Below, piece by piece: positions 17,500 through 29,090 of a stretch of 64,000 nt of DNA; within the stretch, counting starts at the first letter, position 1; the number at the start of each line of letters is the position of its first letter. The stretch spans positions 146,501-210,500 of the forward strand of contig CAUYUJ010014597.1 in the NCBI GenBank assembly GCA_963575745.1, given 5' to 3'. Position numbers and translations under genes: made by a program. Source of the stretch: Prorocentrum cordatum. Its lineage: Eukaryota; Sar; Dinophyceae; Prorocentrales; Prorocentraceae. The notes under the pieces were generated by a model that was not told the origin of the DNA, did no database searches, and saw only the letters and a list, made by a program, of their open reading frames with translations.

Positions 17500-18697
17500 C
17501 TATACGAGAAACCCTACCAGTTGGACAAACTTACACAAGGCGAATTGGCAATGGTAGAAATTCCAATCGATGTCAAACCACGAAATGTGTTTCCGGGCCC
17601 CCGCGAGGTGCGCCGACACGTCTTCAAAATGCTTCACTATGTCGACCCCCATGGCTGCTACCCACTTGCTGTATTTCTTTGGGTTGGGACCGAGAGCTGA
17701 CGTCATAGAATCTCCGCTGCCAAAATCGGCGGGGATGTCCAAGGCTGCCGCCAACCATAACGAAACGTGATTCGACCGAAATTCGGGGAGGTCGCTCACC
17801 TTCGTAAGCATTGCGAACAGCGCGGACGTGGACGCCGCCTCGGTGAAGGAGGTTTCGGTGTACATGGCGATCATGTCGTACACTGGCGCAGTAATACGGC
17901 TCCAATTCCCCTGGCTCAAAGCCCTCAGTCGGGTGGTCTCGTTGGTTTTGCCGTCAGCTTAAAAAAACGTGCTCGGGCCGAACAACGATGTATCGCAATG
18001 TGTCGAGATGCTGGAAGGACCAATCGTAACACGCCAGCCATGCGTGAAACGGGGGGCCCGGGGTGTCCATCTGCCCCTCGAGCCATTCAACAAACGTCAT
18101 CTCTCGGCCCAGAGCGACGATGAGCATTATCATAAGCCCTGCGCCACGACAGAGCTTCCGAAGTTTAGAACAGAAACGCACGAACACCTTCACCGGTGGA
18201 TCGTCCGTATGCACTATATTGTGAATCCGGAAAAGGCTCAGGAAGGTATAGACACTGAGTTGGGCGTCGTGCTTCTCAAGGGCGTCGTTCACAACGCTGC
18301 CTTTTCCAAGCTCCCGAAGGATCCAAGATGCCAAAGGCACTGGGTGAGCAATAATGACTGGCCATCTGGAGCCAGGCGGGAAACTGATGTCACCCCCCGC
18401 CTTTTTGCACTTGAGGCGCCAAACCCTTTCGATGACAAGCGCCGCCACCAACGCCGCCAACCCGCAAGAAAAGCAAAACTGCAAGAACGTAAGTGGATTG
18501 TGCGGCGCCCCGTTGTTCAAGTGTTCCTTGAGTTGGCGGATTCCCTGCCGAACTGGGACGTGGCTGTCCTTTTTGGACCCCTTCATCTTGGTTTCAAGCG
18601 CCTGCAGGTCTTTACATTCTTGGACGAGGTCGTCAACAACACGCTTGCGCACCATACTGTAAGTAAAAGGGCTGGTAGTACCAGCGCTTGAGCCCAA
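17500..18697 (-). CDS. Unknown membrane-associated protein, one apparent frameshift
   Basis: Minus strand, two frames. 18697 down to 17954 (247 codons) and 17919 down to 17500 (139 codons) are both protein-like and less GC-rich than the neighbours. They join if one base is skipped near 17958-17962, next to a run of seven T on the coding strand. The first part has a charged helical N-terminus (KDLQALETKMKGSKKD), a hydrophobic segment (FLQFCFSCGLAALVAALVIE), and a second hydrophobic patch (GAGLMIMLIVALGREMTFVEW). The second part has YDMIAMYTETSFTEAASTSALFAML. I recognise no family. The first ATG of the 18697 frame is uncertain. It could be a genuine host gene or an element-borne gene. Confidence 0.5.
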
Positions 18698-18899
18698 CTG
18701 GCTTGGAGAAGGGAGGGACGGATGCTGGTGATTACAGTTGTGTTCGCATTGGTGTTGGTGCTGATCCTGGTGATGACTCCTGTGCTAAAGCTGGTGCTGG
18801 TGTAAGGGCTATGCCCGTCGCTAATACAGACGCAGATGCTTGCGATGGTGCTGGTGGCATTGGTGTCCCGAAAAAATACGATAAATGGACGAATACACG
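18698..18899. other. Spacer with no recognised feature
   Basis: Moderate-GC sequence with GGTGCTGGTG-like words. No gene or repeat family recognised. Confidence 0.3.
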
Positions 18900-19140
18900 A
18901 AGGAGGAAAATTATCGAGGAGGGGGGAGGAGGGGGAGGAGGAGGAGGAGGAGGAGGAGGAGGAGGAGGAGGAGGAGGAAAAGGGAAGAGGAGGAGGTGGA
19001 GGAGGACGAGGAGGACGAAGAGGTGGAGGAAGAGGAGGGGGAGGAGGGGGAAGACTAGGAGGCGGAGGAGGGGGATGGGGAGGACGAGGAAAGGGGGGGA
19101 GGGGGAGACGAAGGAGGGGGAATGGGAGGAGGAAGGCTCA
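18900..19140. repeat. (GGA)n microsatellite
   Basis: Nearly uninterrupted GGA/GAG/AGG triplets. The Glu/Gly/Arg-rich frames are by-products. Confidence 0.85.
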
Positions 19141-19189
19141 TGGCCTCATGGTCTCATGGCCCAATTGGTGACAGACTTTCGGCCCAACC

Positions 19190-19253
19190 GTCTGACCCCA
19201 CCCTCTCTCCCTCCTCCCCCTTGTGGGTCCAGGGCCTCCCAGGGCCCAGCGGG

Positions 19254-19284
<31 letters not shown>

Positions 19285-19455
19285 TCTGACAGGCCTTGGG
19301 CCCATCCGCCTGACCCCCGCCCCCCAGGTGGGTCCAGGGCCTCCCGGGGCCCAATGGGTTCAACTACATTCTGAAAGGCCTTCGGCCTCTCCGCCTGACC
19401 CCCGCCCCCCAGGTGGGTCCAGGGCCTCCCAGGGCCCAGCGGGTTCAACTATACA
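19190..19455. repeat. GGGTCCAGGGCCTCCC minisatellite with (AT)n
   Basis: Three copies of a unit of about 90-100 bp: CAGGCCTT.GGC ... CCGCCTGACCCC ... GGTGGGTCCAGGGCCTCCC ... GGGTTCA. A 27-bp (AT)n run at 19257-19283 splits the first pair. The same unit recurs at 20270-20450. Confidence 0.75.
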
Positions 19456-19619
19456 TCGGCGCTACGAAAGTTTTGACCCGTTTTGTGTTTTCAGCTAAAC
19501 GACGCCTGAGCATCACATTGGTGATGAACACCACGACGGCCGTGAGCATCACTCCAAAGCCTGAGAGCACCACAGAACCGATGAGCAGCCGAGCGCCGGG
19601 TATCACCTTGACGCTAGCA

Positions 19620-20130
19620 CCCCCGTGGCGGGAGCGCCATTTCGAGTTCGAACGGAACAAATGCCGAACCTCATATTGCAGGAAGTCTTGTGCGGGGGCG
19701 CTATTTCGAAATCGAGGCAGAAAGGTTTCGATTTCTATGTTTGAGGAAGTCCTGTGCGGGAGCGCCATTTCGAAATCGAAGCAGAAAGGTTTCGAATTCT
19801 ATGTTTGCGGAAGTCCTAGGCGGGAGCGCCATTTCGAAATCGAACCCGAAAGTTTCGAAATCGTTCGAACTCGCTTTTTCTAGGAAATATCAAGCGAAAC
19901 CGCCGTTTCGAAATGGCCACACCGTTTGGCATTTTAAATTTTAAAAGCCCTGACCCGAAAACTCGAAAATGCAGCTTTCGCATAGGACTTCCCCCCCAAA
20001 GCGAGCTCGACTGGATTTCGAAACCCTCGGGCTCGATTTCGAAATGTGGCTTTCGCCTAGGACTTCCCCCCCCAAACGAGCTCGACTGGATTTCGAAACC
20101 CGCGGGTTCGATTTTGAAAGGGCGGTGCCG
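19620..20130. repeat. TTTCGAAA-rich tandem repeats
   Basis: About four units of roughly 62 bp (GCGGGAGCGCCATTTCGAAATCGA ...) at 19620-19900, then about two units of roughly 68 bp (GGACTTCCCCCCC ... CTCGACTGGATTTCGAAACCC) at 19980-20110. Each unit carries one or more ATTTCGAAAT palindromes. No gene. Confidence 0.7.
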
Positions 20131-20269
20131 CCCGAGACTGGAGCGAAAAATGCTTCAACCGAACATTGTACTGGGGCCCCGCGGCCTAGCAGGCCCACTG
20201 CCAACGTTGTACTGGGGCCCCGTCGCTAACGGGAGGCGTTGAATTTTGGCCGAACTTTCGTAGCGGCGA

Positions 20270-20450
20270 AGTATTCTGACAGGCCTTCGGCCTCTCCGCC
20301 TGGCCCCCGCCCCCCTGGTGGGTCCAGGGCCTCCCAGGGCCCAGCGGGTTCAAGTATATATTCTGACAGGCCTTCGGCCCATCCGCCTGGCCCCCGCTCC
20401 CCTGGTGGGTCCGGGGCCTCCCAGGGCCGAATGGGTTCACCCAGAGTCTG
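20270..20450. repeat. Second array of the GGGTCCAGGGCCTCCC minisatellite
   Basis: Two copies of the unit seen at 19190-19455, here starting CTGACAGGCCTTCGGCC, about 830 bp away from the first array. Confidence 0.75.
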
Positions 20451-21158
20451 ACAGACCAGGAGGGGTCGAAAACCGATCTTTTCGACCACGTCGTAAACGT
20501 TGTTGCGCGCTTTTGCTGCTCGGGCCGTCGTGGGTCGTCTTGCAAGCATCTTGGAGCCAGTGGGGTTTTCATCTGGTGCATCCTGTGCGTGTCGGTGCCG
20601 CGCTGGGCGTCGTCACCAGCACCATCGTTATCATCATCAGCATCGTCCTCGTCCTGCTCCTTCCCCTCCTCCTCTCCCTCGTTCCCCTTCCTTCCTCGCC
20701 TCCCCCTCCCCCCATCCGTCCTCCTCTCTCCTCCGTTTCGTCCTCCTACTTCCCCCCCTCCTCTTCATGTATCATCCTCCTCGTCATCCTCTGTCGCCCC
20801 TTCCCCTTTTCATCCGTCCCTTTCCTTCTCCCCTCCTCCCTTCCTCCTTCTCCCCCTCCTTTTCCTCTGCTACAAATAACGACCTCGGAGCAGCGAGGGT
20901 AAGCTTTGATACTGTCGAGGGCAAGCTCCAGCAAACCCAGGGTAGACCTTGGAAGACGTGTCTCTCATGTTCGCGCCCTCGTGTGCGGCCCTCCAACCAG
21001 CCAGCCAACCGACCAACCAATCAGACAGCTTCCTGTTGAAAAACCCACCACGGCGGCATACAAGCAACCACCCAACCTCACCAACCAACCAACCAACCAA
21101 CCTATTTCACTGCGTCGCAATGACGAAACTTGTTCCACGTGATCATTAGAGCCACGCG
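20451..21158. other. Pyrimidine-rich spacer and CCAA microsatellite
   Basis: 20640-20870 is C/T-rich on the plus strand. 20990-21100 is rich in CCAACCAACC words. No credible gene; the 3' end of the minus-strand gene at 21159 lies just to the right. Confidence 0.5.
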
Positions 21159-24100
21159 TTACGCTGGCGACAATAAGCCAGACGCCCACCCACGAATCAA
21201 ATCGTCTGCTAGTGCGTTGCCCGTCGTTGGCGCGGCTGCGGAGCTCATGCGGACCACCTCCGCCATGGCGTCCTCCCGCTCTTTGGCAAACAGGTGGCGG
21301 CGGCATGACCGTTTGTTCACAAATCCGTTAACCGCCACCCTGCCCAGCATCCAGGCCGTAAGGGCGAGCGCCGTGACTGGATGGTGCAGCTTATCCTCCC
21401 CGAAGACCTCAGGCTTGATTGTCTTGGACTTGTCTACGTCGCCCAAGAGTGCCAGCTGGCACCATTTTGCAATAATCCACACCAGCAGGTTCGGGAAATT
21501 GGGGTTGTTCACGAATGTGGAATACCCGTTCGTGTGGAAGACGTGCTCGTTCTTCTTAGCACGAGCCAAGGCTACGGCGGCCTCGTCGGGGTCGCTATCA
21601 TCACACTCTGCATCCTCGTCCCCTGGCAGTGGGACGTCGCCAGGCGGCTCCAAATCGGAATTCTCGCCGCTGCTGCAAACGGATTCAATGAGGCTGTCGT
21701 CGCTATGGAGCGCATCGTCGCCAGATGAGGGGCAGCCCTCCTCTCCGCAGTCTTCCGCTGGTCGCCCTCTTTTCACCGTGGACTTAACTGCCCGCACGGC
21801 GGTCAGGAGCTCCGGCTCGATGCGTATCTCGTCTGAAGCGACGCGTCTCATGGCGCGCGCTTGCAGAGTGAACTCAGCATCGAACTCAAGGCCCGCAGCC
21901 TGGAAAGCCGCATCTGGCGTGACGAGCTGCTTGTCCAGGCGCCGCTGCACGTGGAAATAGAACCGCCGAGCATGCGCCCCAGTAGGGTCCAACGGGATCA
22001 GGTTCACCTCGGCCCCTATGCCAGCCATGAACACAACCAAGTACTGCCGCCCCTGCCCGATGGAGTAGAAGCCCGGCGCGTAGCCCGCCAGCGACGGCAA
22101 AGCGCTGATGGTCGGGGTCGGAAATAAGCGAGCGGTCACACCCGCCGCAGAATCCCTCGGCGCCAAGCGCTGGGAGTACTTGCGCCTGTCGCGGGTGGCG
22201 TCCTGGAGCGCCCGTCGTTTGTCGCGCAACCATTGCAACCCCCCCTTCAAGCTGCGGGGCGTCGCGCCCTCCGCGCACTGCATCAGCGCGAGCTTGGCCT
22301 TGGACTTCCCGCGGTCGACCTCCGCCTGCAGCTCATCTCGGTGCTCCTCAACGCATGAGTTCAAAGCGTCCTCGTCGCCGACGTGAGAAATCATTTTCGC
22401 CTGCTCGTCGGCGACGCCCTCTCCCCACCACAACCGCCCGCGCCCGCGGGAGAAGAGGTCAGGGCGTCTCTGGATCGCAAGGGGGCGCAGGCCCATGTGC
22501 CGCACGCGCTCCTGCTCTCGGCGGCACTTGGCTGCCCGTGCCGAATCCATTCGCTGCCCCCTTATGTGCTGGCCCAAGATGCCGTTCCTCGAAGCGCGCG
22601 CAACCGATGGCACCTTTCGGCCGGGCTTCTCCGACTGCTTGTCCAAATTTCGTTTTCGCTCGCCGTCTAAGGCGTTCGCGTCCGCGGCCCACAGCAAATC
22701 CTCGAACTTGTCTTGCTGGTCTGCGCTCTTCAGGAACTCCAGCGCGTCATTCTCATTGCCACCGCGCCGCCAAGCTTCCCGCTGCAGCGGCGCACTATGC
22801 CCCTCGTCAAGCTCGCCCCCTGGCCTGTTCAGAAAAGCGCGGCAGGCCCGCGAAAAGCCGCCCGGGTTGAAAGCCTTGCACAAAGTCCGCGCCTGCGCGG
22901 GGAAGGACTGGCAGCGGCGAAACCGAATCACAACGTGGGCTTCCGTCGTGAGCAGGGCAGTGAAATCATCGATGAAGTCAATGTCCTCATCGCTCGGGAG
23001 AAGGCAAACTAGCTTCGCGAAGAGCTCCGCCGACCGCTGGAGAATCTGCCCCTGGTCCAACCGCGCGACCAACGGCAATCTCTCATGGGGGGACTGGCCA
23101 GATCCACGTCGGGCCTTCTGCGCCGTGAGGTTAACGACGAGCTGCGATAAGCGCAGGCGCACCGATACTTTTCGAAGTTCAGCTGGGGCCCCAGGGTCGT
23201 CGTAATACTTCGCAACGGCTGCCGGCCGCTTCTGGCTCGCCTCCGCGGGAGCGACCGCCCCGACAGAGAGTGCGCCCACAGGGGGGCCCAGCAACTTCAT
23301 CCTGCACAGCGCCCACACGCAGTTTGAGAACAACCAAAATCGAGTGACGACTGGGCGCTCCGCGATCTGCAAGACGCACTTGTACAGCGCGTCGTAGAAC
23401 GCGCGGCAGACGCTGGCCCTGTTCGCCCCTGCCGCGCGCGCGCGCGCGCCGCGGGGCCTGAAGTCCGACGTTGTAGAGCGCAAGCAACTCGTCGGGGATA
23501 ACGTCCTCACCATAAAGCTGTTGGAGTTTGATTGCCCTCTGGCGGCTGGTGGCCATCTCCTCGGACGGGGGGCCCGTTACTAGCTCCACCAGGTCTAATG
23601 CATAGGGCCTCGAGGCTGCTGCGAATTCTTCGATGTAGGAGACCATGATGTACTTACACAAGCGCACGCAAGTGCCACAAAGCCTGCTGCGAGCTTCTGC
23701 CTTCGGCATCAAGACGCCGCACATAGCAACCTGCACGACCAGATTCCCCTGGTGCGTTGCGCACGCCCAGACGAGCAAGCGATGCTCTAACCCACGGCCG
23801 AACTCAGCCGTTACGTGCTTCTGGAAATGCTCCAAAACTCGCCTGGAGGCCGCTGGGTTCGCGCTCACCGCGCCCCCTGTCAAGAGATGGATGAAGCGAA
23901 GCCTGCCGCCCCCCCCCGCCGTCTCGCGCACGGCGGCCTTCATCGCTGTGCAGATCTCCTCTGCGATATCAATGATGGCGGTCGCGATCGCCGGGGCATT
24001 TTTCCTGTCTGAGGGCTGCAGTTCAGCATGCCATGGTGATGTCTGCGAGCCGCAAGTGATCGACATCGCTCTGTTCTGGACCTCGGGCGACCTTCCCCTC

Positions 24101-24744
24101 CGCAGAGCGGGGCGATGGTCTGGGCCGATCAAGAGGTTTACGTCGTCGACGGCCTTGTAGGAAACGTAGCGCGTGAGAGCCTCGTCGTGCAGATGCTTGA
24201 CGTACGCGCGGATTGTCGCCCGCGCCGTCGCGCCAGACCTGGACGCCGCGTCCATGCCAACTGCGGCCCGCACCTCCTTTTTGTTCAAGTCCTTGACAAC
24301 GTTGCAAAAGCAATCTCTGGCCCTCTCGATGTACTTGCCCGAAATGGGCGTCGTCTCATCCAGCGTGAACGCCCTGAACGTCGCCTCTAACTCCGCCCCC
24401 GTGATCTTCGGGGGCGCCAAGGCCACGCGCGCGAACCAGAAGTCGTCGACAATGCCGTGTTGCTTGGCCCCGAAAACGCCCCTTAATTGGTCCTCGGCCG
24501 CCTCCTGTGCACGGCGGACGTACGAGAGCTGTTTCTGCATCTGCCGCCGCTCGCCCTGCTCAGCCTGGCTGCGCACCCGCCGCGAAGGCGCCACATCCTG
24601 GTCGAACTCGTCGGCCACCGCGTGCTCTAGATCGCGGAGCGCAGCCAGTGTCAGAGGAAATCTCTGCTCAAACCCCCCGCGCTCGATCTCGCCCCGTAGC
24701 TCGGCGCCCGCGCGCAGCAATCGCAGCGCTTCCTCGCGGGCCAT
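21159..24744 (-). CDS. Large unknown protein, frameshifted at a (CG)n run
   Basis: A minus-strand protein of about 1190 residues. ATG at 24744 (MAREEALRLLR) is preferred over the longer open frame to 25077, which only translates satellite. Frame one runs to about 23455; frame two continues from about 23450 to 21159. The switch coincides with a CG dinucleotide run at 23431-23455, so slippage is the simplest cause. Part one: a helical start (GERRQMQKQLSYVRRAQEAA), then FTLDETTPISGKYIERARDC, RFIHLLTGG, LLVWACATHQGNLVVQVA, and LPDELLALYN-like IPDELLALYN. Part two: Arg/Asp-rich, a Trp/Leu segment LLVWIIAKWCQLALLGDV, and an acidic stretch near 21600-21750. No family is recognised. Its length, isolation among repeats and the CATHQ-NL motif suggest a transposon-like protein, but that is only an inference. 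Confidence 0.55.
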
Positions 24745-25480
24745 GCGGCACCGAGACTGGCCGCCGCGTCGACCTTGAACCAAGACGGCTCCGGACGATT
24801 CTAGAATTTGAAACGCATGGCACAAAGCCGCGATGACACATTCGCCACCGCGCTTGCAGCGGCAGGCGTGCGTCGGCCGAAGAGACCCACACGACCGCCC
24901 CAAGACGGCCCAAGACGGCCCAAGAGGCCTCAAAGTGCATCCCAAGACGGCCCGACGGAGCCCCACGGTGGCCCAAGAGGCGCCCAAGCTGGCCCCAGAG
25001 GGCCGCAAGACAGGCCCAAGAGCAGACGCCCACACAATACCCCAAGATCGCCCCGAGGAAGCGCCAGGAGGTCCCAAGATGCCTCCAAGAAGCCCACCCT
25101 ATTCGCCCGTTGCGGCGAAGCAATACCTGGGCGGCTCCCAAAGAACACTTCGCATTCCTAAACGGCCCCTTGCGAACCCTTAACACCCCTTAACAAACTC
25201 TACGAGCTCTTTGGAGCGGGAGGTGCATGCCTAAACGAACCTTCCATCAGTGACCACTTAACAAGTGGCCCTGAAGAGGCCCCCAAAAGGCGCCCAAAAG
25301 AGCTCCCGAAGGCTTCAAAAGTACCTCCTACACACCCCCAGGAGGCCTCCAGGATGCCTCCTGCATGCCCCCCAAGAAGCCCAAAAGGCCCCCAAGAGGC
25401 TCAACAATCACCTCCAAGACGCCCCAAGAGGCCTCGAAGATGCGTCGTAGAGGCCCCTCAAGAAGCCCACGCAATGCCTC
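24745..25480. repeat. CCAAGACGGCCCAAGA satellite, degenerate
   Basis: Degenerate tandem words of CCCAAGACGGCC, CCAAGAGGCC, CCTCCAAGATGCC. Translated on the minus strand it gives LGPSWAVLGR-like repeats. It sits immediately upstream of the 24744 gene start. Confidence 0.7.
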
Positions 25481-25740
25481 CAAGCTGTTCCCAAACCACT
25501 TACGTTTGAACAAAAAAGCTGGGGCGAAAGCGTCCTTGACAGCGGGATCGTCCCGGATCGGCGGCACTGGCCGGAGGCCTCTACAATCCGCCGCCCCCTG
25601 TTGCTTGCAACAGGGGTGCCTGGCGTGCCAGATTATATGGCTTTTGGTTTTGGCTCTTTTTCCCAAAAAACTTTTGCTGGGGCGTCGGCCCGTCCCGCCG
25701 GGGTCCCGGGAGATTCCCGAAAATCCATCCGTCAATGCCT
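25481..25740. other. Unique-looking block with a strong hairpin
   Basis: A non-satellite island. It contains CCCCTGTTGC, loop TT, GCAACAGGGG at 25595-25616, a perfect 10-bp stem, and GC-rich partial inverted words around it (GGCGGCACTGGCCGG; CCCGCCGGGGTCCCGGGA). It could be a structured RNA or the tip of a small non-autonomous element. No coding frame is convincing. Confidence 0.45.
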
Positions 25741-27010
25741 TTGCTGCCTCAAGTTGGCCGAAGATGGCCTCCAAGACGGCCAAGATGGTCCAGGATGGCC
25801 TCCGAGATGCCTCCAAGACAACCAAGATGACCTCAAAGACGTCTAAGATGGCTCCAAGATGCACCCACGACGGCCCAAGATGGCCTCAAGATGGTCTACG
25901 ACGGCCCAAAGGGCCCGCCTGAAGCCTCCAAGACGGCCCAAGAGCCCTCCAAGACGTCCTCCAGGAAGGCCCGAAAGGGCCAAAATCATTAATTGTCCTT
26001 AGGTGTTTGAAGGATTTGGGCATTTACGCCTTTTCGGCTTTCCAACGGCCCAAGACGACCCAGGAGGCTCCCAAGATCGCCCCAAGATCGCCCAAGAGGC
26101 CTCCAAGATGGCCCCATGACGGCCCAAGACGCCCCCAAGACGGCCCCAAGAGGGCCCCAAGATGGGCCAAGAGGTCTCCAAGAAGCCCAAGATGGCCTCC
26201 AAGACGGCCCCGAAGCGCCCCAAGAGGGCCCCAAGTCGGCCCAGAAAGGCCTCCAAGACGGCTCCCGAAGGCGTCAGACGTGCCAGGAACCCACCAAGAT
26301 GGCGGAAGTTGGCTCGAAGCTGGCCCAAGACGGCCCAAGAGGCCCCCAAGAGGGCCTCCAGGAAGGCCGGAAGAGGCCAACAACATTGATTTTCCGAAGG
26401 TTTTTGACGGATTTTGACATTTACTTCTTTCCGGCCTTCCGACGGCCCAAGACGGCCCAAGAGCCCCCAAAGATCGCCCAAAGATCGCCCAAGAGGCCTC
26501 CAAGATGGCCCCAGAACGGCCCAAGAGGGCCCCAAGACGGCCCCAAGAGGCCCCCAAGAGGGCCCAGGAGGCCTATCAGACGCCCAAGATGGCCTCCAAG
26601 ACGGCCCTGGAGCATTCCAAGAGAGCCCCAAGTCGGCCCATAGAGGCCCCCCAAACGGCTTCCGACGGACCAGGAGCCCACCAAGACGGCCCAACATGGC
26701 CCTAAGATGGCCCGAGACAGCCCAAGAGGCCTCCAAGAGGGCCTCCAGGAAGGCCCGAAAAGGCCCAAATCCTTGATTTCCCCATCGGTTTTTGAAGGAT
26801 TGTGGCATTTGCTTTTTTTCGGCCTTCCGACGGCCCGAGACGCCACAAGTGCCCCCCAAGATCGCCCAAGAGGCCCAAGACACGGCCCCAAGAGGCCCCC
26901 AAGACGGCCCAAGAGGCCTCCAAGACGCTCAAGATGGCCTCCAAGACGGCCCAAGAGCCCTCCAAGACGTCCTACAAGAAGGCCCGAAAGGGTCAAGACT
27001 TCGCAGATGA
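25741..27010. repeat. Higher-order CCAAGACGGCC satellite, about 390-bp period
   Basis: Monomer words of CCCAAGACGGCC and CCTCCAAGATGGCC are interrupted three times by a non-monomer block (AAGGCCCGAAA ... GTTTGAAGGATT ... CATTT ... GGCTTTCC). The anchors lie at about 26005, 26399 and 26787, spacing about 390 bp. Long open frames on both strands are repeat by-products. Confidence 0.75.
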
Positions 27011-27780
27011 CCTTCAAGATGACCTTCAAGATGTCCAAACCGATTCGGGGAACACATGGTCCGATAGCTTGGCAGGTCTGGCCTCAACGCTCGGCCACAT
27101 AGGTGCTTCCAAAAAGGCAGGGGGCGGTGGTATTTCGCCGTAGGCGTCTTCGATTAATGTACACAAATAATAAGATTCCCCATATATTCCGACATTTTTT
27201 GGATTTTCGTCTTCCCCCCCACTTCCCGTATTTTCCAGGGAGTCGACGATTAATTGTGTCTGTGTGTTTTTCCCCTCCTGAATCGTAACCGAAGACGCTG
27301 CACGCAGCAGATTTCGCAACCATCCCTGTCCCCGTCCCCCCCGACTGATCCTCGCCTTCTGGCTTCTGGGTCACAGCACGGGCTTCCAACAGCTGTTCGG
27401 GACGGTCTGGGCACCTCCGGCTCTCAGCGAGGCGCACGCAGGTGCTGGACAGCAGCCCGAGGCTGGAAAACCGACGCGAACCGACGACGGCGCCCAGAAA
27501 CTTCGAAAGTCGAACCAACGTGCGACCCGAGACTCAGCGCCGACTCCCTGGCACAGGGGGCAACGTTCGTGAGGAGGGGACCCGCTCATTTTGGACGAGG
27601 TTCGAACTTTTCAGACGTCTTCGTGGGTCCTCGCCAGTTTCCTGGCCTCGGGGCGCTCTCCAGCAGCAGCTGCGCCTCGCCGAGAGCGTTCTGGGGGTGC
27701 CCCGATCATGCCGAAAAGTGGCCAGAGGCCCGAATTACTAGCCGGCCGCTCTGCGGTTGATCGGGAGTTTCTATATATAG
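27011..27780. other. Low-copy spacer, no gene recognised
   Basis: AT-richer at 27150-27290, GC-rich after. A CTATATATAG word lies at 27769-27778. Dinoflagellate promoters generally lack a TATA box, so I do not call a promoter. Frames here are short and unrecognised. Confidence 0.35.
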
Positions 27781-27787
27781 AAGGAGG

Positions 27788-28150
27788 GACGCACGCTTCT
27801 CGGCGAGAGGAAAATGATCGAGATGAGAATGAGCGCGAGGATCAGGAGGGCGAGGCCCGCGAGGGGGAGGATCAGGACAGTGAAGGTCACGCGGGCGAGG
27901 ATCAGGCGAGCGCGGAGAAGGGGGGTGAGGACGTGGAGAACGAGGGCCAGGAGAGCGAGGATGGCGAGAATGAAAATCAGGAAGGTGAGGATCGGGCGGG
28001 CGGGGCGCCCCCAATCTCCACCTCCTCCTCCTCCTCCTCCTCCTCCTCCTCTTCCTCCTCCTCCTCATCTTCCTCCCCTGCCTCCTCCAACTCGACTCGT
28101 CCTCCATCACCTCGTCCTCCTCCTCCTCCTCCTCCTCCGTTTCCTTTTCA
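27788..28150. repeat. GAG/GCGAGG and TCC low-complexity tract
   Basis: 27800-28005 is a GAGGATCAGG.GAGCGAGG purine repeat; 28020-28140 is (TCC)n. A plus frame across it gives a Glu/Asp/Gly then Ser/Pro protein, typical of translated microsatellite. Confidence 0.6.
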
Positions 28151-28164
28151 TCCTTTTCCTCCCC

Positions 28165-28815
28165 CCCGGAGATTTCCTGGACGTCGCCTGAAACGGAACA
28201 AGGGGGCCTCTGAGGGCCCCCTTGGGGAGCCTCAGGGGGCAGGTTTTTCTAAGGATGTCCCACGCGAAGGCGCCCGTTTGGAATTCTTCGCCTGATTTCC
28301 TTGATCCCTCTGGATTTCCTGAATCTCGCCGGCCGGAAACGGAGGCCTCCTTGGGGATCTGGGAGCCGGTTTTCCGAATGTCCCACGCGAGGGCGCCAGC
28401 GATTTGGAATTCGTCGACGGATTCGCCAGATTTCCCGGACCTCGCCGGAAACTTCACAGGAGGGCATCTGAGAGCCTCTTTGGGGGGGAGGCAGGGACCG
28501 GTTTTTCTGAGGATGTCCCACGCGAGGGCGCCGATAGTTTGCAGTTCGTGGCCTGATTCGCCAGATTTCCTGGATCTCGCCTGACAAGGAACAGGGGGGC
28601 GGCCTCCCTGGGGAGGCCCTGGGAGCGGTTTTTGTCCGAGGATGTCCCACGTGAGGGAGCCGCTTTGGAAATCGTCGCCGAAGTCGCCGGATGTCCCGGA
28701 TTTCCCAAATGTCGCCGGCAAGACGCGGAACAAGAGGGCCTCTGAGGGCCGCCTTGGGGAAGCTCCGGGAGCGTTTTTTCTGAGGATGTCCCTCGCGAAG
28801 GCGCCGGTTTGGAAT
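28165..28815. repeat. Tandem repeat, five units of about 120-145 bp
   Basis: Units share GATTTCCTGGA.CTCGCC, GGAACA, GGGGGGC.TC, GGTTTTTCTGAGGATGTCCC and ACGCGAGGGCGCC. GATTTCC anchors lie near 28172, 28312, 28429, 28563 and 28699. No gene. Confidence 0.75.
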
Positions 28816-28834
28816 TCGTCGCCAAACTCGCCGA

Positions 28835-29055
28835 ATATAGGCGCAAACAAGCAAACCATTCGAGACATCCCACCCATTTTGGCGCGAACGGAGGAGTGAG
28901 ATACCCCCTGGCGGCTCCCCCTTGGGGGCGCCTCTCTCGAGACATCCTCAACATCTGCTCCGAAAGCAGAGGATGTCGGGGGCACAAACAGGCAACCGCT
29001 CGAGACATCCCCGAAACCCGCGCCTTGTTTGCGACATCCTCAGAATCTGTTCCGC

Positions 29056-29090
<35 letters not shown>

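Noticed and set aside
27769-27778. TATA-like promoter word CTATATATAG
   Set aside because: Dinoflagellate promoters generally lack TATA boxes and no credible gene follows.
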